Below are positions 35,131 to 47,000 of a DNA stretch of 64,000 nucleotides, in pieces; the first letter of the stretch is position 1, and each line of letters begins with the position of its first letter. A model generated the notes under the pieces. The model worked only from the letters and a program-made list of their open reading frames with translations. It did not search any database and was not told the DNA's origin. Source of the DNA: Sceloporus undulatus (lineage: Eukaryota; Chordata; Lepidosauria; Squamata; Phrynosomatidae); NCBI RefSeq assembly GCF_019175285.1, contig NC_056527.1, forward strand, positions 118,218,133 through 118,282,132, given 5' to 3'. A program made the translations under genes and the position numbers.

Positions 35131-35174
35131 AGGATCCCCAGGATTTAACATGCATTAAGCACAACCCACTTTAA

Positions 35175-35615
35175 AGCATTAATTTTAGGCCTCATTTTCA
35201 CTACATTTTAAACCAGTTTGCAAGTTGGTTTGAAGCAGTATAAATGACCCTGGTTTGCACTTGAACCGAATCGCTGAATTGATTCGGAGAGGGGGCCCAT
35301 GCGCTAGACCCATTTAACCCACGCCTTTTTGATGCTAATTTTTTCCATATCTTTTTGGCTAAATCAATTCCGCACAAGTGTGAACCAGGTGCAGATCAGA
35401 ATCGACATAAATTTGCCCTTTGGACAGCTGGAGCAAGTCCATTTTAAATCAATTCATTTGTGAATGTGAACCACAAGTGGGTTATTTGATTTTATTCTGC
35501 AGCAAGAAAATGCGATTGAGGCAAAGGTAGTGGGAACCACGCTCTGCTGCCAAAGCAATCCATCAATTCAGATCGCAAAACAATTTATTTGTAAGTGGGA
35601 ATGCAGCCAGAAACG
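35175..35615. mobile_element. Non-autonomous DNA element, about 450 bp, copy 2 (inverted)
   Basis: It is the inverted partner of 26840-27285: CATGCGCTAGACCCATTTAA, CACGCCTTTTTGATGCTAATTTTTTCC, CCGCACAAGTGTGAACCAGG and GCAAGAAAATGCGATTGAGGCAAA. The ends are AGGCCTCATTTTCACTAC and GTAAGTGGGAATGCAGCC. Confidence 0.6.
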
Positions 35616-36216
35616 GATAAAACCTACCCATTGCACTAGTTAAAAGCTGGAGTCCTGTTTCCATAGAAAGGCCTTTGCTTGGTGGCAAAAAGAGAGCAAA
35701 GGGGGGCCAGCCGAGCCTCCCTTGGCGGGACTTCCATCCCAGAAGGCCCTGTCTGCCAACTCTTATACCTCTATATTTGATTAAATGAGTTGTTTTTACA
35801 GGTTGTATTTTAACTGCATAACTGGCTTAACTTCTGTATAATTTATATTTTATGACTTTTAGATTGTATGCCATTGGCAGGTTATATGCAGTTTGGATGA
35901 TGCCTGTCAAGTGCCATGCAAATTTATGGTGCTATATAAATAAACATTACTATATTATCAAGTCCTTTACACCAGGTGTCCCTGCAATAGTAGTGGGACC
36001 GAAAGTCCTCCCCAAAGACCTTGAAACCTGAGTAGGCACCTATAGGGAGATGTAGTCTTCCAGCCCCATCTACTACCAGTTAGAATTGGCAAGACAGAGC
36101 TAAATGGAATCAGGGTCTGATTCCATAAAGAATTGCCTCCCTGTGAAGAAGATCCTGGAGTAAATCTGGAGTTGCAGCCTGCTTGAAACCAAGGCTGCCG
36201 GTCACAGTTGACAATA

Positions 36217-36571
36217 CAGTCGGCCCTCCATATCCACGGATGTTTTTAGCCACGGATGCAACCATCTACGGCTTGAAAATATCCCTCAAAATATAAATTC
36301 CAAGAAGCTACCCTTGATGTTGCTGTTTTATGTAAGGGGCATCATTTTACTACTCCTTTGCATTTAATGGTACTTGAGCATCCATGGATTTTGGTATCCA
36401 CAGAGGGTCCTGGAACCAAACCCCAGTAGATTCCAAGGGCCCACTGCAATTAACAACAACAACAACAACAACAATACCCCACTGAATTGAATTGGACTTG
36501 AGCATCCATGGATTTTGGTATCCTTGAGGATCCTGGAACCAAATCCCAGTGGATACCAATGGGCCACTGCA

Positions 36572-36615
<44 letters not shown>
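36217..36615. mobile_element. Tigger/MER2-like element with (CAA)n and (TAA)n expansions
   Basis: It starts CAGTCGGCCCTCCATATCC after TA (36215-36216). It has GGCTTGAAAATAT, TACTTGAGCATCCATGG, TTTTGGTATCCAC and AAGGGCCCACTGCAA. A (CAA)n run (36449-36472) leads into a second copy of the last 100 bases, then a (TAA)n run (36579-36613). Confidence 0.75.
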
Positions 36616-36616
<1 letters not shown>

Positions 36617-37114
36617 CCCCATTGTTTGCACCCAGTACCTTTTCCAAAGTGTTTTGCACCTTCCTCTCCCACATCCAGGGATCTGAGATCTTGATAATCC
36701 ACGGCCGTTGAGGGTTGAACATCCAAAGCATCAGAACTGGGTGGTGGGTGCAAGAGAAGGAGGAAAGGAGAGGTGAGATGTCAGGTGAGAACTGGAGAAA
36801 AGGTGCAAAGTTAGAGGGAGCTGAGGTTTTGAGTTGCTGCACTGAGGAATAATTATAGAAGAGGAATAATGATTCCACTGGAGAAATAATGCAGATTGAC
36901 AGTGCTTTAAGGGCTGTAGCTCCATCCTAAGGAAATCCTGGGATTTGTAGTTTTACAATGTCTATCACCTTCTCTGCCAAATTTCAAAAAGGTCCTTAGC
37001 TTTGCCACACTGAACTACAGATCCCAGGATTTTATGCCATGACTCTAGCTGCATCTGAATTGCAGAATTAATACAGTTTGACACTACTTTAACTGCCATG
37101 GTGCAGTGTTGTGG

Positions 37115-37520
37115 AATCATAGAATCATAGAATCATAGAGTTGGAAGAGACTCCAAAAAGGGCCATCCAGTCCAATCCCCTTCTGCCATGCAGGAACTCT
37201 CAATCAAAGCATCCCTGACAGATGGCCATCCAGCCTCTGCTTAAAGACCTCCAAGGAAGGAGACGCCATCACATGCCAAGGGAGTGTGTTCCCTGACTGT
37301 CAGGAAGGTCCTCCTAATGTTGAGCTGGAATCTCTTCTCCTGCAGCTTGCATCCATTGCTCCATTGTGTCTATTCTCTGGAGCAGCAGAAAAGAATTTTG
37401 CTCCCTCCTCAATATGGCATCCCTTCAAGCATTTAAACAGGGCTATTATGTCCCCTCTTAACCTTCTCTTCTCCAGGCTAAATATACCCAGCTCCCCAAG
37501 TCTCCTCTCATAGGGCAGGG
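37115..37520 (-). mobile_element. CR1 LINE 3' end, antisense
   Basis: AATCATAGAATCATAGAATCATAGAG is followed by CATCCAGTCCAATCCCC, CAGGAAGGTCCTCCTAATG, and CTCTTAACCTTCTCTTCTCCAGGC, the complement of the CR1 tail. Confidence 0.85.
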
Positions 37521-38054
37521 GTTCCCAACCTGGGGGTCACGACCCCTTTGGGGGTCAATCGACCCTTTCTTGGGGGTTGCCAGGTTGGGATTCCCCCTGC
37601 CTCCCCCTCCTGCCCTTCTTCCCGTGGGTGCCGGCACTGGCACAGGCTCTGAGGGGGGACAGGGATGGGGCTTCCGTGGGATTTGTAGTTTGCTGTGGCA
37701 CCAGAGATCTCTGAGAAAAAGGGCTAAATATCTCACAGAACTACAAATCTCAATTTCATAGGATGGAGCCATGGCAGTAAAAGTGGTGTCAAACTGCAAT
37801 ATTTCTGCAGTGCAGATGCAGGCCTCATCTCTGGGTTCTTACTAGTCACTCTACCCATCCCTCCTTAACTCCTGTGCAGTTGAAATGTCCACATTTTTAC
37901 TCCAGATGTTGTGTTTTGAGACTCAACAAGGAAACTCCAAGCAAGAAGGCCAAAGAATGAGCCGGAGAGCCCAATGTCAGCCAGCAAAACCCTGCTGAGA
38001 TAGGTCTTCCAAGGGCAGAAGCCAAATCCCCAAAGAAGCCTGTGGGCTACTTAC

Positions 38055-38147
38055 TTGTCCACTGAGGTTGCCATTTTCCAGGGGGGATCCTCGTGTGTCC
38101 AAGTTCACCGAACGGAGGACTCTTTTGGTTCTGTCCCCAAAGATGAT
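38055..38147 (-). CDS. Probable cytoplasmic exon of the lectin gene
   Basis: A 93-base stretch between an AG (CTTTGCCCAG) and a donor (ACAA|GTAAGT) is open in the one frame that joins the 34918 exon in phase 1. Read with it, the protein runs ...PPGKWQPQWT, then [11 protein letters not shown] and the membrane anchor. It has no ATG, so a further 5' exon would be needed. The residues do not resemble the YxxL tail of human ASGR1. The evidence is phase, splice sites and position only. Confidence 0.4.
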
Positions 38148-38159
38148 CTGGGCAAAGTT

Positions 38160-39540
38160 TAGACAGCAGCGCTTAGTGGTGATAGTAGTGCAAGAGAGGC
38201 GAAGGCCAAGGGCACAGGTTTCCTCCCTCCTCGGCCCCCAGATTTCTCCGCCTTAGACAAAGTTTGGGGACATTCTGGCTAGAGAAGGGAGGGTGAGTTT
38301 AGTCCAGAAAAGGAACTTTTCCAAACTCTGGAAATGGGAAGAGAAAAAATATATTCTGCAAGCAACATACTTCAGAACCTTTGCTCTGTCAATATTGTTT
38401 CTCCCCAAAGTAGGCAAATGGCAAACATTGCAAAATGACACATGCACACACACACACACTGACCCTGCAAACCTGTGGCCCCCAGTACATACCAGTCTCC
38501 CCAGTTTAGGAGATGGAGATTCCAGCCCATTAGGTTGCTACGGTGGATAAGGGATACAGAGGAAAAGAATATCTAATGCTAAGATTCAAGGAATTGGTTG
38601 CTACTGTTATACTCAGGAGTAAATTCGATTTAAAGACACACACAAAAGGAAAAGGCAATGGGAACAAATACATATTTTGGGGGTGTTCACCCCACTTTTC
38701 TGAATTAGGATTAATTTTTAGAGGTGGGAAGCATGATCCTCTTTGGCAAACGAAAAGATCTGACCCATTTCCAGGAAATGCTTTATTCACAACTGGGAAT
38801 GAAGGCGTTACAAAGTAATCTATCTATCTATATTCGTTTGAAAGGATTAGGTATCATTGTGACCTGCTTGATGTTACATTGTTGATATTTATTTTTTATT
38901 ATATCAAGTTCAACATTATTGATGTTAAAATTTGTGTAATTTTTGTGTGATTGTGTTCCATAGTATACTGTCAAGCGTGATTTTTCGAAAGCTTTCCGTT
39001 TTTGCAAGGCTGCGATCTGATGGCTATAAATTGCGCATCGTTTATTGTAGATAAACTGAAGGAAGATGCTCCAGTTTTTCATTCTTTTTGGATGCCCTCG
39101 TTGTTTATCCATGAAAGCCAGAAATCCACAGGGAAACTCAGGGTCTAAAACACACTGCAGACATAATCCAGTTTGAGACCGCTTTAACTGCCCTGGCTCA
39201 GTGCTAGGGAATCCTGGGAATTGTAGTTTATTGTGGCACCAGACAGAGAAGGCTAAATGTTTCACAAAAAGACAGTTCCCAAAATTCCCTAGCACTGAGC
39301 CAGGGCTGTTAAAGCGGTCTCAAACTGGATGATGTCTGCAGTGTGTTTTGGACCTTTGTGGCCAGAGAAAGCTTTCCCTGTTGAATGTCCACCTGTCAGT
39401 CCAGCTTTGTGAGCAGCAAGCCTGGAGAAGGAGGGCCGGCCCTTCATTACCTGGAGGCCCCGCAGGTGAGGGAAGAAGCCCAAGAAGTGCTATAAAAGGG
39501 GCCCACCACTTTGGCCTTGGTTCATGTTGGCACACCAGCT
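38160..39540. other. Spacer between the divergent lectin and ZP3 genes
   Basis: It holds a short (CA)n near 38445 and a palindromic MITE at 39145-39335 (CAGTTTGAGACCGCTTTAACTGCCCTGGC and its complement). The promoters of both genes should lie here. No clear TATA box was identified. Confidence 0.5.
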
Positions 39541-39546
39541 CTTCAC

Positions 39547-41008
39547 ATGGGGCCCTTGCTTGTCTTGGGATTTGTAGTCTCCTTTGGCTGGAGATGTTTG
39601 GCTCAATGGAGGGGTCAGGCAGACATCCCCCCATGGGCCCCGAATTGGGTCCTCCCACCTGCGGCACAACCTTATGCCCCGCGTTCGAGGGGTGCCCATG
39701 CAGTGACAGTAAAGTGTGAGCCACACCAAGTGGTTGTAACCGTCCACCAGGACCTCTTTGGTGTGGGAAGGCTGGTGGCTCCGGCTGACCTGACCCTTGG
39801 AGTGACCCCCTGCCTCCCGGTCTCCTTTGACCCTATGACCAACCTGGTGGTCTTTGAGGCTGGCCTCCACCAATGCGGCAGCACTGTGCAGGTATGGCAT
39901 GTGGCAAAAGAAAAGGTGCAGAGTTGGGTGGGCAGAGCTTTTTGGGTTGTGGGTATGCCAAAGGGCTGGCTCAAAGCGTTACACTACAATTTGTTGTTGT
40001 GTGTTTTCAAGTAATTTCTGACTTATGGCAACCCTATTACAGTGGGTCCCTGACATCCACTGGAGTCTGGTTCTAGGACCCCCGCGGCTGCAGAGGATCC
40101 CAAAATCCATGGATGCTAAAGTGCCATTAAATACAATGGCAGAGTAAAATGGGATCCCTTATATAAAATGGAAATGTTAAAATTGAAAATGAAACCAGAA
40201 TTATATTTATTAAGAATGCTTGATTACAGTATTGATAAAAACAAAGGTAAAATTGTATTATTATAGGACTTTAGCTGCAGGGCTTCTGACTACGCATTAT
40301 TGGAAAGGGAATATAATTCTCTCTGTATAAAGGATTGGCTATTAAGACTCCTCCAAATGGCTGAATTAGATGAATTAATATGTTTTTTAAATGATGGAAA
40401 AGAACGTGGCCACATAGCCCCAAAAAAACACAAAAAACTATGGTTGGCGGCCATGAAAGCCTTTGACTTCACAACAAATAATTTTGTTCAAACTTGGGAA
40501 CAAGTAGTAAAATATATTAGTACTTTATGGGGTTAGTTGCCATTTATTGGCTTTAGTGATTAATAATGGTTGATTAGATATATATTTCTTTGGGATTTGT
40601 GAAAATGATTAGTCGCATGATAGGATTGGCTGAGTTAAGGCTGGAGAAAAGAACAGCGCAAGAACGACTGTCAATAAGCAGCAAGTGAAGCCGATTACTG
40701 AATGGAAGTAGAAAGTGGAAAGGAGATGCAGAGGTAAAAGTATGTCTATTATGGATGTATGGGTATGATAGGAGTGTACTTTTTAAGATTTGTTTTTATA
40801 TTTAAGATATGTTTAATAAAATTTCATTTAAAAAATAAAATGGAAATAAAATTTTCCCAGGTCTTTGGATTACTCTTTCCATATTATTCCAATACTCCGG
40901 GTATTGTTTTTCCTCCTAGATTGTCCCAATCATCTAGATATTTTCCCACATTATTCTAACCCTCCAAATTCTTCCAGTTCAGATCACCTTTTCCATAGTA
41001 TTTTAATA

Positions 41009-41046
<38 letters not shown>

Positions 41047-44000
41047 AGTCGAAGGCTTTCATGGCCAGCACCCATAGATTTTTGTGGGTTTCTTGGGTTC
41101 TATGGCCATGTTCTAGAAGAGTTTCTTCCTGACGTTTCGCCAGCATCTGTGGCTGGCACCACAAAAAAACTATCTATCTGTGATCTATCTATTTTCTAGA
41201 TCATTCCAGTTATTTTTTCCACATTATTCCAATTTCTAGGCTATCATGTTTTCTAGATATTAATCCTTCAGATTATTTTTGGATGCCAGTCCCCGCAATC
41301 CCTGGTTAGGATGGGACATAGGCCAAAAATAAAACACCTGGGTGCTCACAGTAGCCCACTTCTGCTCTAACTTGTGCCCCACACTTCCCTCTAAAACCTT
41401 CTGCTCTCACATACTCCCTGTTTCTAGAAAGGCTTTCTAGGGAAGGGAACAGGAATTTTGCAGCTCTGTAGATCTTATTAGACTGCCAATTCCAGTAGTT
41501 TTCCTCGCCATTATGGCCAATGGTAAGGAATGCTGGGAGCTGCAGTCTGCCAGCATCTGGAAGGCTGCCCCAAATCCCCTTCCGGTTCCAGAAGTGTCAA
41601 TAAACAACATCTAAATGGGCCTCTCTCTGTTCCAGATGACCCCAGACTGGCTGATCTACAAAACCAGCCTCTTCTATGCCCCATCTCTGGCCAACAACCC
41701 TGTCATTGTCAGAACCAACGCTGCAGAGATACCCATTGAGTGCCACTACCCCAGGTAGGAAAAGTGAGTCTTATGGATAGCTTTGGTGGAAGGAAAGTCT
41801 TAAGGTAACATATGCATACCTTGCAAAATCTTGGCGTTCTGCTTAAATTCCAGCCTGGCAGTTGAACATCTGAGTCCCAGCAAAGTGTAGTGGTTTCAGC
41901 ACTGGATTTGGATGCTGGGAGACCAGAGTTCGAATCCCTGCTCAGGCACAGAAATCTCTTGGGTGACCTAGAACAAGCCACCCTCTTCTTTACACCTCAG
42001 AGGAAGGGCAAGGTGTCCAACTGTCTCTGGATAAATCAGTGCCAGTGTGATATATATAGGTTTCAGCATTGGACCAGGACTTCAGATCAAAGATAAAGGT
42101 GCTGGGGTACAAGGGGTCATAAAGCTGAAAGGGACACCTGAAGGCTAGCTAATCTAACCAGAGCGGATGACGGCATGGCATTGAAGGGTCTTGTTGTCCG
42201 TGGATTAATGGCCCACTTCACGGATGCTCCTTTTCCAGGAAAGGCAACCTCACCAGCAGAGCCATCAAGCCCACCTGGGCTCCATTCAGCTCTACCATGG
42301 CAGCCGAAGCAAGGCTTGGATTTTCACTGCGGCTGATGAAAGGTAAGGAAGAAATTTGAGATGGAAAGGGGGGGGCATCCATCTAAGCAGGGGTTTGGGG
42401 GGCATCTGCACTGCAGAAAATAATGCAGTTTGATGCCGCTTTAACTGGTATGGCTGAATGCTATGGAATTATGGGATCTGTAGTTTGATGTGATATTTAG
42501 CCTTCTCTGTCAGAGAGCTCTGGTGCCACAACAAACTCCAAATCTCAGGATTCCCTAGGATTGACCCATGGCAGTTGAAGCAGTGCCAAACTGGGTTATT
42601 TCTCCACTGTGGATGCAGCCAAGGAATCTGGGGGAACCCAGCTAAACAGATAATATGGCAACCCAGAACCAGAAGGCTTGAGACCCACATTTATGTAAGT
42701 GTTCCAAGACTAACGAAGTTGGAATTGAAGCATTTTAAGTCCTCTTTGTCCTCTTTTTTTGTCCCAGATGACTGGAGCGCAGAAAGGACCTCTGCCCATT
42801 TCCAGCTTGGAGACACCCTGCGGCTGCAGGCCGATGTCCACACGGAAAACCACCTGCCCCTGAGGGTTTTTGTGGACAGCTGCACAGCCGGACCAAGCCC
42901 TGAAGCCACACTGGCAGCCCAATATGCCATTATTGACTCTCACGGGTAAGAAGATGAACGGCATTATGGCAAGGAGAAGGGACCTCGCTGTGGACTAGAC
43001 AACTTGCAATCTTAGGGAAAGTTGGCTGGGTTTGGACTCCAGCTCCCAGAATCCCCCAGCCAGCTTCCCAGTAGACAAAAGCAAACTGCTGCAGCCTCTC
43101 CTAACTTGTATGCTCTTTCTCACTCGTAACTTTTGCCGCCTTGACCACATGTCTCCTGGTTTTCGTCTGTGAAATGCTGGAGGGTGTGCAAGGATATGGG
43201 GAACCTCTTTGAACTTAAGGGCCACATTCCAAGGAATGGATCAATAGCAAATGGTCAGAAACTGAAAATACCCGCAGGTATCCCTCTGTAGGCATGAGGA
43301 CTAGATCTTTTCCTTGCTAAATACTGGCAGAAGTTATTATTTAGGATTATGGATTCCACCAGCTCTGGGTGTGCGATCGCACAACTGGATGGATTATTAT
43401 TATTATTATTATTATTATTATTTATGGTACAGTATTTATAACCTGCCCTTCAGCCCTAAAGGCTTTCTCATCTCTCTTGGATGGGTTGAAAGGAGTCCAA
43501 AAGAACAGACGATGCGCAGAGGAAGAACTGGGAAAACCAATGAAGGGGTCTCTCTGTATTATATTCGTCCCTCCATGTTGGCAGCCTTGACTTTGCAGAT
43601 TTGATTTTCCATGGATTGTGTTAGTATGTTCTCTCTAGGAATCTCTAAGTTCTCAGCATATCAAAACCCATAACTTTGGCCCCCAAATCAGCTCTCGACT
43701 TATATGTGAGGCCAACCTATAGTCCAGTATATACGATAATCTCCTCTCCATCCAGGTGCCTATTAGATGGGAGACAGGATTCGGTCTCCTCTGCGTTCCT
43801 CTCCCCGAGGCCCCGGCAGGAGTCTTTGCGGTTCATGGTAGACGCTTTCAGGTTTGCTGGTAATCCTAGGAATCTGGTGAGAACCTCTTCCTCTGGGCAC
43901 CTATTGAAGTGGGATAGTGGGGGAAACCTTCATATATATTTTTTCTATGTTTTGCAGTGGTCCTTCTTTTTGTGGGGGGGGGGACTTCCAGAGACCTGCA

Positions 44001-47000
44001 AGGTAGCACATCCGCTGGGAGGAGGATGTGTGTGGTAGTCGGGCCCCATTCTCATGGGCACTTTGCGCTGGAGGAAACTGGGAAGCTTCGGTTTCTCCCT
44101 CCCCGAATCTCTCCGGAAGCAAATGCTGACTACCAATCAGGGTATTTGAGTGTGTTGAATAAAAATTCAAAAATATTAAAAATAAATCTTATTGTGACAC
44201 TTCCTTTTCCTCCAGATCTACATCACATGCCGCCTGAAAGTCACCCCGGCGGAGCAAGTGCCGGATGACTTGAACAAAGCATGTTCCTTCGGTCCAGAAG
44301 CCAACCTGTGGGTTTCCCCTAAAATCTCAAGTCTGAATCCTTCTCTCCTCCTTATTTCTACGCCTTTCTTCAAGATAATCCCCCAATCCCAATAACCATT
44401 CCCTTTCAAGCCTAGACAGATAACCTTTCTGTTCTCCATAGTTTCCAGCTGCCCTGCAATTGTCTAGCCTTCCTCTGCAAAGTTTTTTAAAATCCAGCTA
44501 TTTATATATAGCAATAAAGGTTGGATCTCTCTCTTCAGGAATTCTGAGATCTGAGATGCTCCAAAATCTAAAACTTTTTTCCCATGGGTGGCTGGGATAG
44601 TGGCGCCTTGCTTTCCGATGGTTCAGTGTTTGCAAATTTTGTTTCAGGCACAAAATTATTTTAAAATATTGTGTATAAAATTACCATCAGGCTGTGTCTA
44701 GAAGGTGTGTGTTGTGTGCCTTCAAGTGGTTTCCGACTTATGGCAACCCTTAGGCAAACCTATCATGGGTTTTTCTTGGCAATAATTGTTCAGAGGAGGT
44801 TGGCCATTGCCTTCCTCTGAGGCTGAGAGAGTGTGACTTGCCCAGAGTCATTATGCCACAGTGGCCCCATAAGGTTTATATGGGTTTCATTGCCGAGCTG
44901 GGAATTGAACCCTGGTCTCCAGCCATAGTCCAACCCTCAAACCACTATGCCACGCTGGCCCCATAAAGTGTATATGAAACATAAATTAATGTTGTGTTTA
45001 GATCTGGGTCCCATCTCCAAGATACCGCATTTATGTATATGCAAACATGCCAAAATCTGAAGGAAAAAACACCCAGAACCCTTCTGGTCCCAAGCATTTT
45101 GGGTAACTGAGACTCAACCTGTATTTCTATTGGTTTAAATGTTTAATGGTTTAAGCTGACTTGATGGTGTGTGTTTTGGGAGTGCCTTTCAAGGCAGGTT
45201 TATTAATTCTGTTCTGTCCTGAGATCTGTTATCACAGCATTCTTTAATGTACAACAGCTGTTACTTAAACACTGTAATAAATAGCAGCTGTTCTGGGAGG
45301 GCAAAGGAAGGGAAAGCCCTCCAATTCAGCCTTGAAACACGAAGGAGGGTTTGGGTCTTCCATAAAATCTCCCAGATTGAGAGATTCATGGAGTTATTGT
45401 CCAAAAATAACATTTCTGAGATCTGTGTAAGGCTTGCCTTGAAGGCAAGGAACCCCACAGTAGCCAGGAACATTGCACTTCTGAAGAGAAGCTCATAGGA
45501 GCACACAGCGTGAAGTGGCACCCAAGGATCAGCTATTGCAGCCCCCTGCGGTGTAGGAATCTGCTGCTAAAGCATCCCTGAGAGGTTAGGCCAGCCAGCC
45601 TCTGTCCCTTCACTTCCAACAAAGGATAGTCCACCACCTTCCAAAGTTAGGTCTAATGGCTTTGACCACCAGAAGGCTCTTCCTGATGGTCGCTCAGAAT
45701 CTCCTGCCTTGTCTAGAAGAAAGGAAAGCTCTCCCCAGGTGTGTTTCCTGTAAAGGTGAATGGGGGGTATGTGGGGATCTCCCTGCCCTAACGTCCTGCT
45801 TCTCCTCACAGTTGGCATCCAGTGGAGGGGCCCCGGAACATCTGCCGTTGCTGCGAGAGTCAGAACTGTGGCCATATTTCAGGGGTTCGGCCCCACAGCT
45901 TTAGCTCCAGATTTGAGATGAGCTGGCAAAGAAGTCTGCAAGGTAAGGTTGCCTAGGAAGCCCCTCAGCTGTTCCCACCGGAAACATCCCCTCAACCAGG
46001 TGTTTCATGGATGTATTGGACTATAGTCACCAATATCCCCAGCCAGCATCGCTGCCTGGGGTTCTCCAAACTACCTGTTGAAGGTGGGAGTTGTAGTCCC
46101 ATCTATTCAGAAGGGTGCCAGGTTAGGAAAATCTATACCAAGGAGGACTACCACCCCAGTGCAAAAGGCAGTGCCATCACTAGGGTGGGCATCACCCAGT
46201 GCAGTAACTCATGGTGCCACCACCACACCACTGACTTCCTCCCATGCCATGCTATATATAGAATCCTTTGTAATGGGGGTATTTTTTGTACCAATGTTAC
46301 TTGTAAATCGTAATTCCCGTATCTCACTCAATATAATGGCAATAGTTGTGATATAAACAAAATAGCAAAATTAAAATTACACCTTTAAATGACAATACCA
46401 TGCACACAGCCTAAATGCACATTTGCATGCCCGTTGTTTCATGTGGTTAAAGTGAAAATTTGGTAAGATGTGAGATGTTTTTTAAGAAAAATGTAAAAGA
46501 ATAATATATATTTAATTTAAATTTAAATTGTAATATTTAAAAATTGGGGGGGGGGGGGAATCCACGAGGCATTTCCTTCTCCTCCCCCTGAGCCTTCCCC
46601 AATCACACCCCTCTTAAAATCCTAGCATTGGAAGGGACACCCAAGGGGCCGCCAGTCCAGCCCCCTTCTTCTGCCACACAGGAAGACACCATTAAAGCTC
46701 TTGTTGGGATAGATGGCCATTCAGCCTCTGTATGAAAACCTCCAAAGAGGGAGACTCCACAGCCCTCCAAGGCAGCAGCATCTTCCACTATTTAATAGCT
46801 CCGACTGTCAGAAAGTTCTTCTTAATGTTGAGGTGGAATCTCTTTTCCTGGAGCTTGCATCCATTGCTCCGGGTCCTAGTCTCTGGAGCAGCAGAAAACA
46901 AGCTTGCTCCCTCCTCAATATGACATCCCTTCAAATATTTAAACATGGCCATCATGTCACCCCTTAACCTTATCTTCTGTAGGCTAAATATACCCAGCTC

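Noticed and set aside
38055-38147. Lectin start at ATGGCAACCTCAGTGGACAA (about 38074 on the minus strand)
   Set aside because: That frame ends in phase 2 and cannot join the next exon, which needs phase 1.
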